From the NCBI RefSeq assembly GCF_963676855.1, contig NZ_OY781460.1:1527520-1591519 (forward strand): 64,000 nucleotides of DNA. Reading direction: 5' to 3'. This document shows positions 1 through 8,107 of the stretch, one piece after another. Position numbers and translations under genes: made by a program. Source of the stretch: an uncultured Anaeromusa sp. (GTDB taxonomy: Bacteria; Bacillota; Negativicutes; Anaeromusales; Anaeromusaceae). Numbering within the stretch: position 1 is the first letter of the stretch; each line of letters begins with the position of its first letter. Under the pieces are notes generated by a model that was not told where the DNA came from, made no database searches, and saw only the letters and a list, made by a program, of their open reading frames with translations.

Positions 1-855
1 ATCGAAATGCAGTACAGTCAAGAAAATGGAACTGATAAAAAGGATGGCGGACGGTTTACACTGAAGCTGAATGCTAAAACCAATGTGGCAAAAAATTTGG
101 ATTTCTACGGTCGTTTTGCTGCACAAGGCATTACTCAAGAAGGGTTCCGCAATGATTTTCGTATGGGAGCCGGTGCGTATGCGGCTGATACAAAGTCAAT
201 GATGGAGATTGATCAATTTGGCTTCTTATATTCTAATGCAGGCGTAAATTACAAACTGGGACGCCAGGGTGGAACCATTGGCGGTACGGCATTATTGTAT
301 AGCACAGAAGGCTACGTAGGACGCGACATCATGGCTGATGGAGTTAGCATTAAAGCAAAATCCGGCGTGACGGATTTGTCGGTAACTGCCTTGAAGGAAG
401 TGTACGGAGACAGTAACAAAGCGTACGGAGTATCTGCTTCTTATAAGCCTGCTAAAGATTGGACATTAGGTGCAACTTTGGCGCGGTATGCTGCAGCGCA
501 AGAAGATCGTAACTACTGGGCTGTGAATACAGGCTATGATTTAGGTAAAGCTTCTTTTGCGGCAGAGTATGCCAAATCTAACGCAAGCGTCAACAATAAG
601 GCCTACGATTTAGGTGTGAATTATGCTTTTGATAAGAAACTATCCGCTTTTGTGACCTATTATCGTGTAGAGGATAAAGCCGATATGGGCGGTTGGACTG
701 ACTTCGATCCGAATATGAAAGGATTCTACTATGGCGTGAACTATAAGCCGGATAGCAAAACAGCACTTAAACTTTTTTATAAAGATATTGAAAATATTAC
801 TGATAGTACTACTAAATCTAAACAGTTCCGTGCTACCGTTTCGTATTTGTTCTAA
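1..855 (+). CDS. Outer-membrane beta-barrel porin, C-terminal part (5' end outside window)
   Basis: The open frame is already running at base 1, so only the last ~284 residues are present. The protein alternates polar and aromatic residues in short strands typical of transmembrane beta-barrels and ends in ...VSYLF, the C-terminal Phe used by BAM-inserted outer-membrane proteins. Repeated phrases such as YGVSASYKP and YGVNYKP are adjacent strands. In Negativicutes the abundant porins of this type (OmpM/Mep45 class) carry an N-terminal SLH domain that tethers the outer membrane to the cell wall; that part would lie upstream, so membership is inferred. A strong terminator follows directly. Porin assignment is good, substrate unknown. 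Confidence 0.8.
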   Translation: MEMQYSQENGTDKKDGGRFTLKLNAKTNVAKNLDFYGRFAAQGITQEGFRNDFRMGAGAYAADTKSMMEIDQFGFLYSNAGVNYKLGRQGGTIGGTALLYSTEGYVGRDIMADGVSIKAKSGVTDLSVTALKEVYGDSNKAYGVSASYKPAKDWTLGATLARYAAAQEDRNYWAVNTGYDLGKASFAAEYAKSNASVNNKAYDLGVNYAFDKKLSAFVTYYRVEDKADMGGWTDFDPNMKGFYYGVNYKPDSKTALKLFYKDIENITDSTTKSKQFRATVSYLF

Positions 856-870
856 TTTTCAATAGTATTC

Positions 871-900
871 GGCCCTGCATTGCAGGGCCTTTATTCTTTT
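871..900 (+). terminator. Rho-independent terminator of the porin gene
   Basis: A perfect GGCCCTGCA / TGCAGGGCC inverted repeat starts 15 bases after the porin stop and is followed by a T-rich run (TTTATTCTTTT). It separates the porin gene from the downstream exported-protein genes. Confidence 0.9.
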
Positions 901-1165
901 CCAAGGCTCAAGGAGATTGCCACGTCGCGGCCGCTCCAACGATAGGATAAGTTGCCCGGATTGCGCCATTGCGAACGCAGTGAAGCAAGCTCTTAATTTT
1001 TTTCGAACCCTCCATTTACTTCCTCTGCTCTTGTTCACTCCTTGTTCTTCGTGCTTTTGTAGTGTACTGTTTTTGACAGTTTCGTGAACAAGCAGGAAAG
1101 ATTTTTCTTTTGTCGAACTTATATTCCTATACATCAAAACAGGCAGGTAAGAAGGAGGAACCATT
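901..1165. other. Gene-free spacer with degenerate dispersed repeats
   Basis: No plausible gene is seen between the porin terminator and the next start. Bases 913-992 begin with GAGATTGCCACGTCGC and end with CATTGCGAACGCAGTGAAGC; both halves resemble the palindromic 'cattgcgagcg...gaagcaatctc' repeat found between genes in many bacterial genomes, here decayed in the centre. Bases 1004-1037 are a copy of the GA-rich dispersed repeat of this window in CT orientation. A short ACTGT...ACAGT dyad lies around 1065-1080. A promoter for the following gene is expected here but I could not place a convincing one. Confidence 0.5.
1004..1037 (-). repeat. GA-rich dispersed repeat, copy a (CT orientation)
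   Basis: CGAACCCTCCATTTACTTCC followed by TCTGCTCTTGTTCA. On the minus strand it matches the family layout: TTGAACA-like outer end, GAGTAGAGG-type units, GAGGG, then CGAA. It sits upstream of the exported-protein gene at 1166. Confidence 0.7.
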
Positions 1166-1603
1166 ATGGCAGGGAAAAAACAACTAATGGCAGCTGTTTT
1201 GGCGGGAGCGATGGCAACTGGAATTGCTATGCCGGCAACACAGGCTTTTAGTTTAGGCGATGTACTGAAAGTAGGCGGTATTGGCTTTTTGGTGGACCGT
1301 TTTGCAGGGCCGCTGAATAGCTTCATTAATACGCTGACTTTTAAAAACAAGGCGGGAAATGAATTTGCAACCAAAGTCGTGCCTGTGCTGACTTTTGGCA
1401 GCGGCGGTTATGTGGGAGCAGTACAGGTAACCGGATCGCAAGAATTGGTGGATCGAACCCAAGCTGTCTTGCAATTGGAGAGCGATTTCAACGGCGGACA
1501 GTTTAGGATCAAGGCATTGGTGCCGATTGATAGCAAAAATCCGGTTAACTTTAGCCGCGTGCAAGGCGTAGGTGTTTCGGCTACAATTGATGTACGTATT
1601 TAA
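1166..1603 (+). CDS. Exported protein of unknown function (145 aa)
   Basis: An ideal AAGGAGGA ribosome-binding site precedes the ATG. Residues 1-27 form a signal peptide (KK, a hydrophobic stretch, then ATQA before FSLGD). The mature ~118 residues are glycine-rich, with VGGIGFLVDRFAGPLNSFINTL followed by predicted beta strands; no catalytic motif is visible. It ends 17 bases before the next exported-protein gene, so the two probably form an operon and may act together in the envelope. I do not recognise a named family. Confidence 0.75.
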   Translation: MAGKKQLMAAVLAGAMATGIAMPATQAFSLGDVLKVGGIGFLVDRFAGPLNSFINTLTFKNKAGNEFATKVVPVLTFGSGGYVGAVQVTGSQELVDRTQAVLQLESDFNGGQFRIKALVPIDSKNPVNFSRVQGVGVSATIDVRI

Positions 1604-1620
1604 AGAGGGGGTACATAAAT

Positions 1621-2550
1621 ATGAGACGATGGAGTATTTTGCTAACAGCTATGTTGACGTTGCTGTTGAGCAGCGGCTTGGTTTTGGCGCAGGAAATGAA
1701 CGTAATTGATAAACTGAATGCAATGGACAAAACGCTTTATGGTAGCGAGCAAACAGGGGCGCTCATGGAGCGTGTGCAAAAAGTAGAAAAAGATGTGATA
1801 GGTCAAACAAGCAAGGAGGCTATTATTCCACGTGTAGATACGTTATATGAGAGTGTGTTTCATTCGACGGAAGCGGCGCCGTCTTTGTTGCTAAAGGTTA
1901 ATGCCGTAGAATGGGCGTTACAGCATCAAGTGAACGGAACGATACCGGTAAAAAGCCGCATCGAAGGCTTAGAACGGATGATAATGGGGAATTCCTCTCC
2001 AGGAACATTTCAGGACCGGGTGGCTAAATTGCTCTCGCTAGCCTATGCTGATGGCAAAGCCCAAACAGTACCGCTTACTTTGCCTAAAGATTCTCTGATT
2101 AAAATTAGCTTCTTGACGGCACTGGACAGCAAAACGGCTCGCGTGGGCGATGTCGTGGAGTTCCAGGCGGCAGATGATGTTCTTGTAAATGGCATACTGG
2201 CGGTTGCTAAAGGCGCCCGCGGCATTGGCAAGGTGAGCAAAGTCGATCGCGCCAGTAATTTTGGACGTGATGGTAAAATTGAAATCAATTTCGATGATAT
2301 CGAAACCATCGACGAGCTGAAAGTACCCGTGTTTTTAGGAGAAAAAGCCAAGGAAGAAACGAAATCCTATGCTAAAGCGGCTGGTGCTACTGTTGCTGGT
2401 ATGATTATCTTAGGGCCGGTTGGTGTGATCGGTGGCGCCTTTGTGCATGGTGATGAGCTAAAAATTCCCGTAGGCGCGCAAATGTTTGTACAGACTAAAG
2501 CGGAAACATCCCTAGTGGGAGTGGTACCTCCGGGGACAGTAACTCAATAA
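1621..2550 (+). CDS. Exported protein with five ~20-aa repeats and a beta-rich C-terminal domain
   Basis: Residues 1-23 are a signal peptide (MRRW, hydrophobic core, VLAQ). Residues 33-134 are five consecutive 20-21-residue repeats (33-52, 53-72, 73-93, 94-114, 115-134) with the pattern xx[LVM]ExxhxGxxxxxxhxxRV, probably short helices. From about residue 150 the protein becomes strand-rich (VGDVVEFQAADDVLVNGILAV, GARGIGKVSKV), and residues 250-275 are a Gly/Ala hydrophobic stretch that could touch a membrane. The GAGGGGG site before ATG is strong. A terminator follows. Function unknown; the location beside envelope genes suggests a periplasmic or surface role. Confidence 0.75.
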   Translation: MRRWSILLTAMLTLLLSSGLVLAQEMNVIDKLNAMDKTLYGSEQTGALMERVQKVEKDVIGQTSKEAIIPRVDTLYESVFHSTEAAPSLLLKVNAVEWALQHQVNGTIPVKSRIEGLERMIMGNSSPGTFQDRVAKLLSLAYADGKAQTVPLTLPKDSLIKISFLTALDSKTARVGDVVEFQAADDVLVNGILAVAKGARGIGKVSKVDRASNFGRDGKIEINFDDIETIDELKVPVFLGEKAKEETKSYAKAAGATVAGMIILGPVGVIGGAFVHGDELKIPVGAQMFVQTKAETSLVGVVPPGTVTQ

Positions 2551-2561
2551 CATAGCGATCA

Positions 2562-2606
2562 ATAAGTACAAAGTTGGCTTCAGGCCACTTTGTGCTTATT
2601 TTTTTG
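2562..2606 (+). terminator. Rho-independent terminator after the exported-protein pair
   Basis: AAGTACAAAGT...GGC and GCC...ACTTTGTGCTT pair with one G-U and one bulge around a TTCAG loop, followed by ATTTTTTT. It closes the 1166-2550 operon. Confidence 0.85.
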
Positions 2607-2658
2607 GAGACTGAGTAGCGTTTAACCATTTTATCAGGAACCCTTGAACCGTATTGGA

Positions 2659-3477
2659 TTACGCGGACACGTTAAACGGCTGATTCCTCCGAACCTCATA
2701 CATTAACGGAGACATGCCTCCTAATGCGCTATGCCGTCTGCGTATATTATAGTAATCCATCCAACTCCCAATACTTGTAGCTGCTTGGTTCATTGACGAA
2801 AAAGATCGTTTCTTAACGTGCTCTACTTTGAGTAAGCGGAAAAAGGATTCCATAGGCGCATTATCGTAGGGATTACCCTTGCGGCTCATACTACCAATAA
2901 TTTGGTGTTCTGTGAGCAGTTCCTTATATTCTTTGGACGTATATTGGCTTCCCTGATCTGAGTGGTGGATCAATCCTCGGGTTGGTTTTTCCTTCGCCAG
3001 CGCTATTTTAAGCGCCTGGCAGGCTAAGCTAGCCGTAGGACGCGTGCCAATAGACCAACCCACTATTTTTCGTCGAGCCAAGTCCAATACGGCTGCCACA
3101 TACGACCATTTACCACCCACTTTGATATACGTAATATCGGCTAACCATACCTTGTTAACTTCCGTAACGTCAAAGTTTTGATTCAGTAAATTAGGGAAGG
3201 CTTTTGCAGTAGGATCCGATTTGGTTGTTTGCGGTTTATATTTGCTTTTTATCTGTGCTCTAATCCCGTTTTCATGCATAAGCCGCTGAACTTTGCTGCG
3301 TCCAATAGAAATGTTTCTTTCTTCCCGGAGCTCTTCATACACTTTTTGAACACCGTAGTTTCCATCATTTTCGCGTTCGATTTGGCGAATCGCCGCCACT
3401 AGCACGGCATCTTTGGCATGCGCTTGAGGGCACCCAGCTTTTACCCAAGCATAATAACCGCTTCTTGAAACTTCCAC
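2659..3477 (-). CDS. IS3-family transposase OrfB (DDE integrase domain), copy 1
   Basis: This is the catalytic part of the transposase. The rve-type core has WLADITY (Asp114), HHSDQGSQY (Asp174) and NAPMESFF (Glu210), the D-D-(35)-E spacing of the IS3 family. Upstream of the nominal GTG start the frame stays open back into the end of orfA with typical OrfB sequence (KYQFIHDNRFKYAVLEICRV), so the protein is most likely made as an OrfAB fusion by -1 frameshifting. It appears intact. Confidence 0.93.
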   Translation of the reverse strand: MEVSRSGYYAWVKAGCPQAHAKDAVLVAAIRQIERENDGNYGVQKVYEELREERNISIGRSKVQRLMHENGIRAQIKSKYKPQTTKSDPTAKAFPNLLNQNFDVTEVNKVWLADITYIKVGGKWSYVAAVLDLARRKIVGWSIGTRPTASLACQALKIALAKEKPTRGLIHHSDQGSQYTSKEYKELLTEHQIIGSMSRKGNPYDNAPMESFFRLLKVEHVKKRSFSSMNQAATSIGSWMDYYNIRRRHSALGGMSPLMYEVRRNQPFNVSA

Positions 3478-3536
3478 GACGCGGCATATCTCCAGAACAG
3501 CATACTTGAAGCGGTTATCATGGATGAACTGATATT

Positions 3537-3827
3537 TTACCGGCTGTTCTTTGCGAAGTACACCGCTGCCTGCTTTAAAATAGCAATCTCGTTTTCCAAT
3601 TCGTGAATGCGGCGATTGGCTTTTCTCAGCTCGTCTTCATCTGGTTTTAGGTTTCCTGATCCCGGAAAGGCATGCTCTGGATCTTCATTGTACAGGCGAA
3701 TCCACTTGTAAACTGTATTTTGATGAATACCTATCTCGTTAGCTAAACTTTCACAACTCCGGCTTCCATTCAGGTATAGCTTTACAATGTCTTTTTTAAA
3801 CTCTGCATCAAACTGTTTGCTTTTCAT
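3537..3827 (-). CDS. IS3-family transposase OrfA (HTH), copy 1
   Basis: A 96-residue protein with the HTH_Tnp_1 helix-turn-helix (FDAEFKKDIVKLYLNGSRSC, then NTVYKWIRLY) and a C-terminal leucine-zipper-like stretch (ANRRIHELENEIAILKQAAV). It binds the IS ends and supplies the N-terminal half of the OrfAB transposase. AGGAGG lies upstream of its start. The amino-acid sequence is identical to that of copy 2. Confidence 0.93.
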   Translation of the reverse strand: MKSKQFDAEFKKDIVKLYLNGSRSCESLANEIGIHQNTVYKWIRLYNEDPEHAFPGSGNLKPDEDELRKANRRIHELENEIAILKQAAVYFAKNSR

Positions 3828-3901
3828 TGGACACCTCCTGGCTTTATTTTACTAGCCATTCTTCTTGTCCGCAAAAAGCAATACGGTTCACCTCTTGTGT
3901 A

Positions 3902-3930
3902 TTCTCCCTTTACTCACTCTACTCCTGTTC
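3902..3930 (-). repeat. GA-rich dispersed repeat, copy b (CT orientation)
   Basis: TTCTCCCTTTACTCACTCTA followed by CTCCTGTTC. It lies 11 bases from the end of IS copy 1 and upstream of the LptD-like gene, so the IS landed just inside the spacer that this repeat delimits. Confidence 0.7.
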
Positions 3931-4018
3931 CGATGTAGCTATGTGGTGTTCCTTCTTTACAGTATCAAGGCTTGCGTGTAAAATAAAGAATAGAATATTT
4001 TGAGCGGGAGAGTACATA

Positions 4019-5413
4019 ATGAACACATCCTATAAATGGCTGGCTGTTGCCTTGTCTTGCATGATTGGCGTGGCTGTGTGCGCGGAAACCGGCGAAGCCG
4101 CTAAAAAGGAAAAAGAAGAAAAACCCAAAGAACAGTTGCCTGTAGTTGTCGAAGGAGATGAAATTTACTTTCAGGATACCAGCGGTGATTTGTATGTAAA
4201 AGGCAATGCATTTGTGGAGCAGGGGCTGGGGCGGATTGCAGCGGAATTTATCCGAGGCAATGCCAAGCAAGAAACAGTCTTTGTGGATGAGGAAGCGACG
4301 CTATTACAGCCCGCCACTCGCGTAGTTGGCGATCATATCGTTTATAACTACGGGAAAAAGACAGGCAGCATGGAACGAATAAGTGGAAAAATAGGTAAGG
4401 AATATGTGATTGGCGGACGAATGGAAGTCTTTCCAGATCATTATGTAATTTATGATGCCACGATGACTCGTTGTAATGCGCATGTGCCTGATTATCGTCT
4501 TACAGCCAGTAAAATTATCATTTGGCCGAATCAACAAATGATTTCGTATGATAATAAAGTATGGTTGAAAAACACGGTGATTTATTCAATAGATAGGAAT
4601 AAAAGATCGTTACGCCCAGAGGATCAAGATCAAAGTGAAATGCCGAAAGTAGGGATTAATTCGAATTCTGGTTTTTATATTGAACATACACTGCGGTACC
4701 CTATTGACGAGAGAATAACGGTGGGGATGCCGTTTAAAGCAGCGACGCATACAAAGGACAATCGGTTTGCTAGTTATTTGCAATACCAAGGGAATGGCTA
4801 TAGTGCAGCTATAAACTATGGAGAATATGAAGACGGGGATGATAATTCCGTATGGAAGCAACCCGAGCTTTCTTGGTCTACTAATGCTAAGAAAATAGGA
4901 GCAAGCAGCATCAGCTATACTTTATATGGTACATCTGGTATGTGGAAGGATAAAGAAAAACGAAGTTGGCATCAAAACTATGGAGTATATTTTAGCCATC
5001 GTCCGATTAATTTGAGTCAAGATAAAACATTGCAGTTGCACTTGGGGACAGGGTATGAACAAGTTATGGAGAGCTATAATCATTCGCGAACGAATGTAAT
5101 TCGAGAAGATATAGGTATAACAAAAACTTGGGGGAAAGCTAATGCCTGGTTGTCTTGGCATAATCGTGAAAACCAAAGTGATTTGTTTTCCTATACTAGT
5201 GATGATATGAGCCGGGAAATTGACTATGGGTTTCATGTACAGGTTGGTAAAAAAGACGCTCTCGAATGGAATGAACGTTGGGATGCCGTCAACGACCGTG
5301 TTTATGATCGGGATATTAGCTGGATTCATAATTTGCATTGTTGGGAATTGCGCGTAATGTACAGGGCGGAGCGCCATCAATTGAAATTTACCCTAGCTAC
5401 TGCTCATTTTTAG
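4019..5413 (+). CDS. LptD/OstA-like outer-membrane LPS-assembly protein
   Basis: A signal peptide (residues 1-28, ending in GEAA) precedes a lysine-rich linker and an OstA/LptA-type beta-jellyroll domain of ~110 residues (VVVEGDEIYFQDTSGDLYVK..., GDHIVYNYGKKTGSM). The phrase ATMTRCNAHVPDYRLTASKI resembles the 'CxxxxPdyrltA' segment of LptD proteins at the entry to the barrel. The remaining ~280 residues are strand-rich and aromatic, consistent with a beta-barrel. At 464 residues it is much shorter than enterobacterial LptD (~780). It leads the heptose operon, 16 bases before the kinase gene, fitting LPS export. The final residues LATAHF again end in Phe. Confidence 0.75.
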   Translation: MNTSYKWLAVALSCMIGVAVCAETGEAAKKEKEEKPKEQLPVVVEGDEIYFQDTSGDLYVKGNAFVEQGLGRIAAEFIRGNAKQETVFVDEEATLLQPATRVVGDHIVYNYGKKTGSMERISGKIGKEYVIGGRMEVFPDHYVIYDATMTRCNAHVPDYRLTASKIIIWPNQQMISYDNKVWLKNTVIYSIDRNKRSLRPEDQDQSEMPKVGINSNSGFYIEHTLRYPIDERITVGMPFKAATHTKDNRFASYLQYQGNGYSAAINYGEYEDGDDNSVWKQPELSWSTNAKKIGASSISYTLYGTSGMWKDKEKRSWHQNYGVYFSHRPINLSQDKTLQLHLGTGYEQVMESYNHSRTNVIREDIGITKTWGKANAWLSWHNRENQSDLFSYTSDDMSREIDYGFHVQVGKKDALEWNERWDAVNDRVYDRDISWIHNLHCWELRVMYRAERHQLKFTLATAHF

Positions 5414-5429
5414 AGAGGCCTAATTTTTT

Positions 5430-6449
5430 ATGATAGAAAAATTAATCGATCAATTGCAGGGCAAAAAGATGTTGCTTGTAGGCGATATGGTAGCAGATGT
5501 ATATGTAAAAGGGCACATTTCTCGTGTTTCACGGGAAGCGCCGGTGCTGGTTTTGGAACATCGCGGTGAAACGATTGTGCCGGGCGGTGCTGCCAATGCC
5601 GTACATAATGCGGCAGTTTTAGGAGGTTATGTTTATGCTGTTGGTGTATGCGGCAAAGATAGCACCGGGGAGAATCTAAAAGTACTGTTGCAAAGTAAAG
5701 GGGTTGTTGTTGACGGACTGTTTCTTGATGCGAAGCGTCCTACGATTACAAAAACGCGCATTTTAGCTGGAGGTCAGGCAACAGTGCGGCAGCAAGTAGT
5801 GCGGATCGACCAAGAGTCTAAAGAGCCGTTGTCAAAGGAAACAGAAGAAGTCTTGTTGCGATATATCGAAGAAATATTGCCATTGATGGACGTGGCCGTT
5901 ATTAGTGATTATGGCAGTAAGACTATTTCACCGAAGCTTCGGCAACGGCTGATTGCGTTGTGCCGCGAGCAAGGTATATCATGCATGGTGGATTCTCGCT
6001 ATGATATTCAGCAATTTACAGGTGTGGAATTAATCAAACAGAATGAAGCGGAAGCGGCTGCTGCATTAGGATTAGAGAGTTTGGACGAAATTGGCGCGGC
6101 GAAAGCGGCAGAACAAATTGTGGAGATGCTTCAGGCGAAAGGGATTCTTCTGACCCAGGGCGGAGATGGCATGACGCTATATATGCGCGGCCAAGGTGCA
6201 AGGCACATTCCGGTAAGCAATCGCAGCGAGGTCTATGATGTGACCGGCGCTGGTGATACAGCTGTAGTAACGATGATGCTGGCCTTGGCGGCTGGATCCG
6301 ACCATTACAGTGCGGCAAAGCTGGCTAACTATGCGGCGGGCGTTGTTGTGCGTAAGCATGGAACGGCTACACTGACAGCGGCAGAATTACTAGAAGCAGT
6401 GCGACAAGGAGAAAGGCAAGGGCACGAGAAAAAGGAGGAAAAGAAATAA
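5430..6449 (+). CDS. PfkB-family heptose-7-phosphate kinase, paralogue 1 (HldA/RfaE1-like)
   Basis: A 339-residue ribokinase-fold protein. VGDMVADVYVKG (residues 17-28) and PGGAANAVHNAAVLGG (51-66) are the PfkB substrate-side motifs; DVTGAGDT (270-277) carries the catalytic base Asp276 and the anion hole. RfaE1 enzymes phosphorylate D-glycero-beta-D-manno-heptose 7-phosphate at C1 in ADP-heptose synthesis. It is clearly related to, but diverged from, the kinase at 16844, which matches classical HldE more closely. The C-terminal tail is unusually charged (RQGERQGHEKKEEKK). With the adenylyltransferase gene next door the pair equals a split HldE. Confidence 0.8.
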   Translation: MIEKLIDQLQGKKMLLVGDMVADVYVKGHISRVSREAPVLVLEHRGETIVPGGAANAVHNAAVLGGYVYAVGVCGKDSTGENLKVLLQSKGVVVDGLFLDAKRPTITKTRILAGGQATVRQQVVRIDQESKEPLSKETEEVLLRYIEEILPLMDVAVISDYGSKTISPKLRQRLIALCREQGISCMVDSRYDIQQFTGVELIKQNEAEAAAALGLESLDEIGAAKAAEQIVEMLQAKGILLTQGGDGMTLYMRGQGARHIPVSNRSEVYDVTGAGDTAVVTMMLALAAGSDHYSAAKLANYAAGVVVRKHGTATLTAAELLEAVRQGERQGHEKKEEKK

Positions 6450-6500
6450 GCAGGGTAAATGGAGGGAGTGTGCGAGCTTCCTCTATTTTGCTTATTTTTT
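6447..6500 (+). terminator. Hairpin plus T-run between the kinase and adenylyltransferase genes
   Basis: TAAGCA at the kinase stop codon pairs with TGCTTA (6489-6494); inside, TGGAGGGA pairs with TTCCTCTA including G-U pairs, and TTTTTT follows at 6495-6500. The structure lies between two genes of one pathway and just before the ribosome-binding site of the next, so it could attenuate or only partly terminate. Imperfect stem, hence moderate confidence. Confidence 0.5.
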
Positions 6501-6521
6501 AGCAATAAAATGGAGAAAGTG

Positions 6522-6986
6522 ATGAAACGAGAAGAATTGGTTCAGGAAGTGGCGCGACTACAGGCGGAAGGACAGCGCGTGGTGTTTACCAATGGCTGCT
6601 TTGACATTCTTCATGCAGGGCATGTGCGCTACCTGAATGCAGCAAAGGCGACTGGGGACGTGCTGGTGCTGGGGTTGAACAGCGATGCATCAGTACGGCG
6701 TCTTAAAGGCGAGTCTAGACCAATCAACAGTGAAGAGGATCGAGCGGAAGTGCTGGCTGGTTTGGCGGCTGTCGATTATGTGGTCATTTTTGACGAGCCT
6801 ACGGCGGAACCGTTGGTAGAACTTCTTAAGCCGGACGTTTATGTAAAGGGCGGCGATTATACAGTTGAACGCCTGCCTGAAGCCCGCATTGTGGCTTCTT
6901 ATGGTGGAGAAACTGTCCTCATTCCCGAAGTACCCGGTCGTTCATCGACGAATATGATTAAAAAAATACGTGAAACAGGAAACTAA
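6522..6986 (+). CDS. hldC: D-glycero-beta-D-manno-heptose 1-phosphate adenylyltransferase (RfaE2/HldC)
   Basis: A stand-alone cytidylyltransferase-fold enzyme of about 154 residues that converts heptose-1-phosphate and ATP to ADP-heptose. VVFTNGCFDILHAGHVRYL holds the nucleotide-binding HxGH (HAGH) motif, and VKGGDY and PGRSSTNMI are typical of RfaE2. The ATG at 6522 is chosen because GGAG lies 6 bases upstream and homology begins there; an upstream in-frame ATG at 6459 would add residues encoded by the hairpin. The product is used by HldD (17951) and by the heptosyltransferases that follow 5 bases downstream. Confidence 0.92.
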   Translation: MKREELVQEVARLQAEGQRVVFTNGCFDILHAGHVRYLNAAKATGDVLVLGLNSDASVRRLKGESRPINSEEDRAEVLAGLAAVDYVVIFDEPTAEPLVELLKPDVYVKGGDYTVERLPEARIVASYGGETVLIPEVPGRSSTNMIKKIRETGN

Positions 6987-6991
6987 TTGCT

Positions 6992-8005
6992 ATGAATATT
7001 TTAATTGTAAAGCTAAGCGCTATTGGCGATATCGTGCATGCGCTGCCGGTAGCGAAGGACTTAAAAGACTGTTTTCCAGGTTGTCGCATAACTTGGGTAG
7101 CCGAAGCCGCAGGCGCCTCGCTTTTGAAGAACCATCCTTATATTGACGAAGTGCTGCTTTTTGATAAGCCATGTTTTAAATCTTTGGGCGGGTTTGTTAA
7201 ATATGCGCCTGGTTTTATTTCGGAACTGAAGAAGCGCCGCTTTGACCTGGCCCTTGATTTGCAAGGACTGATGAAAAGTGCCTTGATTGCCCGGTTGAGT
7301 GGAGCATCCAAACGGCTGGTGTACGAAAATGCTCGCGAAGGAAGTCACTTGCTAGCGGAGCGGGTTGTCGGTCTTAACCATGGCTGTCATGTAGTAGAGC
7401 TGTACCGGGACGTGGTTCGTCATTTGGGCTGCGAAATGGGAGTGGCTGATTTTGGGCTTGCACAAGCTGTGACGGGCGAAGCAGAAAGAACGGCTGCTAT
7501 TTTACGTCATGCCGGAGTGGGAGAGAATGTTCCTTATGCTGTGCTGGCCTTGGGAGCTAATTGGCCTAATAAGATCTGGCCGCCGCGTCATTTTGCCGCT
7601 TTGGCGGATCGGTTGAGCCGTCAGGGAATTGTGCCGGCGGCGATTGGCGCGGCTGGAGACCATAAACTATATGAAGAAGTGATGGCGTTTACGGAAGTGC
7701 CGCCTGTGGACTTGACAGGAAAAACGAACCTGCAACAACTAGCTGCCGTGATACAAGGGGCAGTTGTTTTTATCGGCGGCGATACCGGCCCTATGCACAT
7801 GGCGGCGGCGTTGGGGGTAAAAACCATCTGCTTAATGGGACCTACGGATGCTAATCGCAACGGCCCTTATGGACAGCCGCAGCGTGCGCTAGAAGTCCAG
7901 CACGACTGCGCCGGCTGTTGGAAGCGGGTTTGCCCAAAAGGTCTAGACTGCCTGGATGTAATCACACAGGAGCAAGTCTGGGATAAGATTTTTGAACAGG
8001 AGTAG
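6992..8005 (+). CDS. waaC: Lipopolysaccharide heptosyltransferase I (GT9)
   Basis: GT9 enzyme that adds the first L-glycero-D-manno-heptose to Kdo-lipid A at the inner membrane. The N-terminus MNILIVKLSAIGDIVHALP matches the WaaC opening (K-S-xx-GDhhHxLP). The C-terminal GT-B domain has LGANWPNKIWPPRHFAALA and the nucleotide-sugar loop VFIGGDTGPMHMAAALG. GT9 enzymes use ADP-heptose, made by the two preceding genes. The stop codon TAG lies inside a copy of the GA-rich repeat. Confidence 0.88.
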   Translation: MNILIVKLSAIGDIVHALPVAKDLKDCFPGCRITWVAEAAGASLLKNHPYIDEVLLFDKPCFKSLGGFVKYAPGFISELKKRRFDLALDLQGLMKSALIARLSGASKRLVYENAREGSHLLAERVVGLNHGCHVVELYRDVVRHLGCEMGVADFGLAQAVTGEAERTAAILRHAGVGENVPYAVLALGANWPNKIWPPRHFAALADRLSRQGIVPAAIGAAGDHKLYEEVMAFTEVPPVDLTGKTNLQQLAAVIQGAVVFIGGDTGPMHMAAALGVKTICLMGPTDANRNGPYGQPQRALEVQHDCAGCWKRVCPKGLDCLDVITQEQVWDKIFEQE

Positions 8006-8034
8006 AGTGAGTAGAGTGAGTAGAGTGAGGGCAC
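7992..8034 (+). repeat. GA-rich dispersed repeat, copy c, with internal 9-bp tandem triplication
   Basis: TTGAACAGGAG then three head-to-tail GTAGAGTGA units (8002-8028) and GGGCAC. It overlaps the last codons of waaC. Together with copy d in the opposite orientation it frames the 102-base waaC-waaF spacer; the two arms are about 24/28 complementary. Confidence 0.8.
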
Positions 8035-8067
8035 AGACAAATAATAGGATTGAATATAAAAAATTAT

Positions 8068-8100
8068 CGAACCCTCCCTTTACTCCCTCTACTCTTGTTA
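8068..8100 (-). repeat. GA-rich dispersed repeat, copy d (CT orientation)
   Basis: CGAACCCTCCCTTTACTCCC followed by TCTACTCTTGTTA. It is the inverted partner of copy c, 34 bases away, and ends 8 bases before the next ATG. The next gene therefore lacks a clear Shine-Dalgarno sequence. Confidence 0.8.
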
Positions 8101-8107
8101 ATAAAAT

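Larger units (their letters stand above)
2645..3890 (-). mobile_element. IS3-family (IS150-like) insertion sequence, copy 1
   Basis: The 1246-bp element begins TGAACCGTATTGG and ends CAATACGGTTCA, so the termini are TG...CA inverted repeats that continue imperfectly for about 25 bp. A direct repeat CCT lies on each side (2642-2644 and 3891-3893), a 3-bp target duplication as in the IS150 group. It encodes OrfA and OrfB on the minus strand. It differs from copy 2 at one base in the coding part that I could find (Lys versus Asn in OrfB). It sits between the exported-protein operon and the LptD-like gene. Confidence 0.95.

Noticed and set aside
859-1374. 171-codon open frame on the minus strand overlapping the exported-protein gene
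   Set aside because: It reads antisense to a gene with a perfect ribosome-binding site and signal peptide, crosses the porin terminator, and has no recognisable domain or start signal.
8002-8028. Three 9-bp tandem units, considered as a CRISPR-like or VNTR array
   Set aside because: Units are directly adjacent with no spacers and lie within one copy of the dispersed repeat; at most a short slippage-prone tract.
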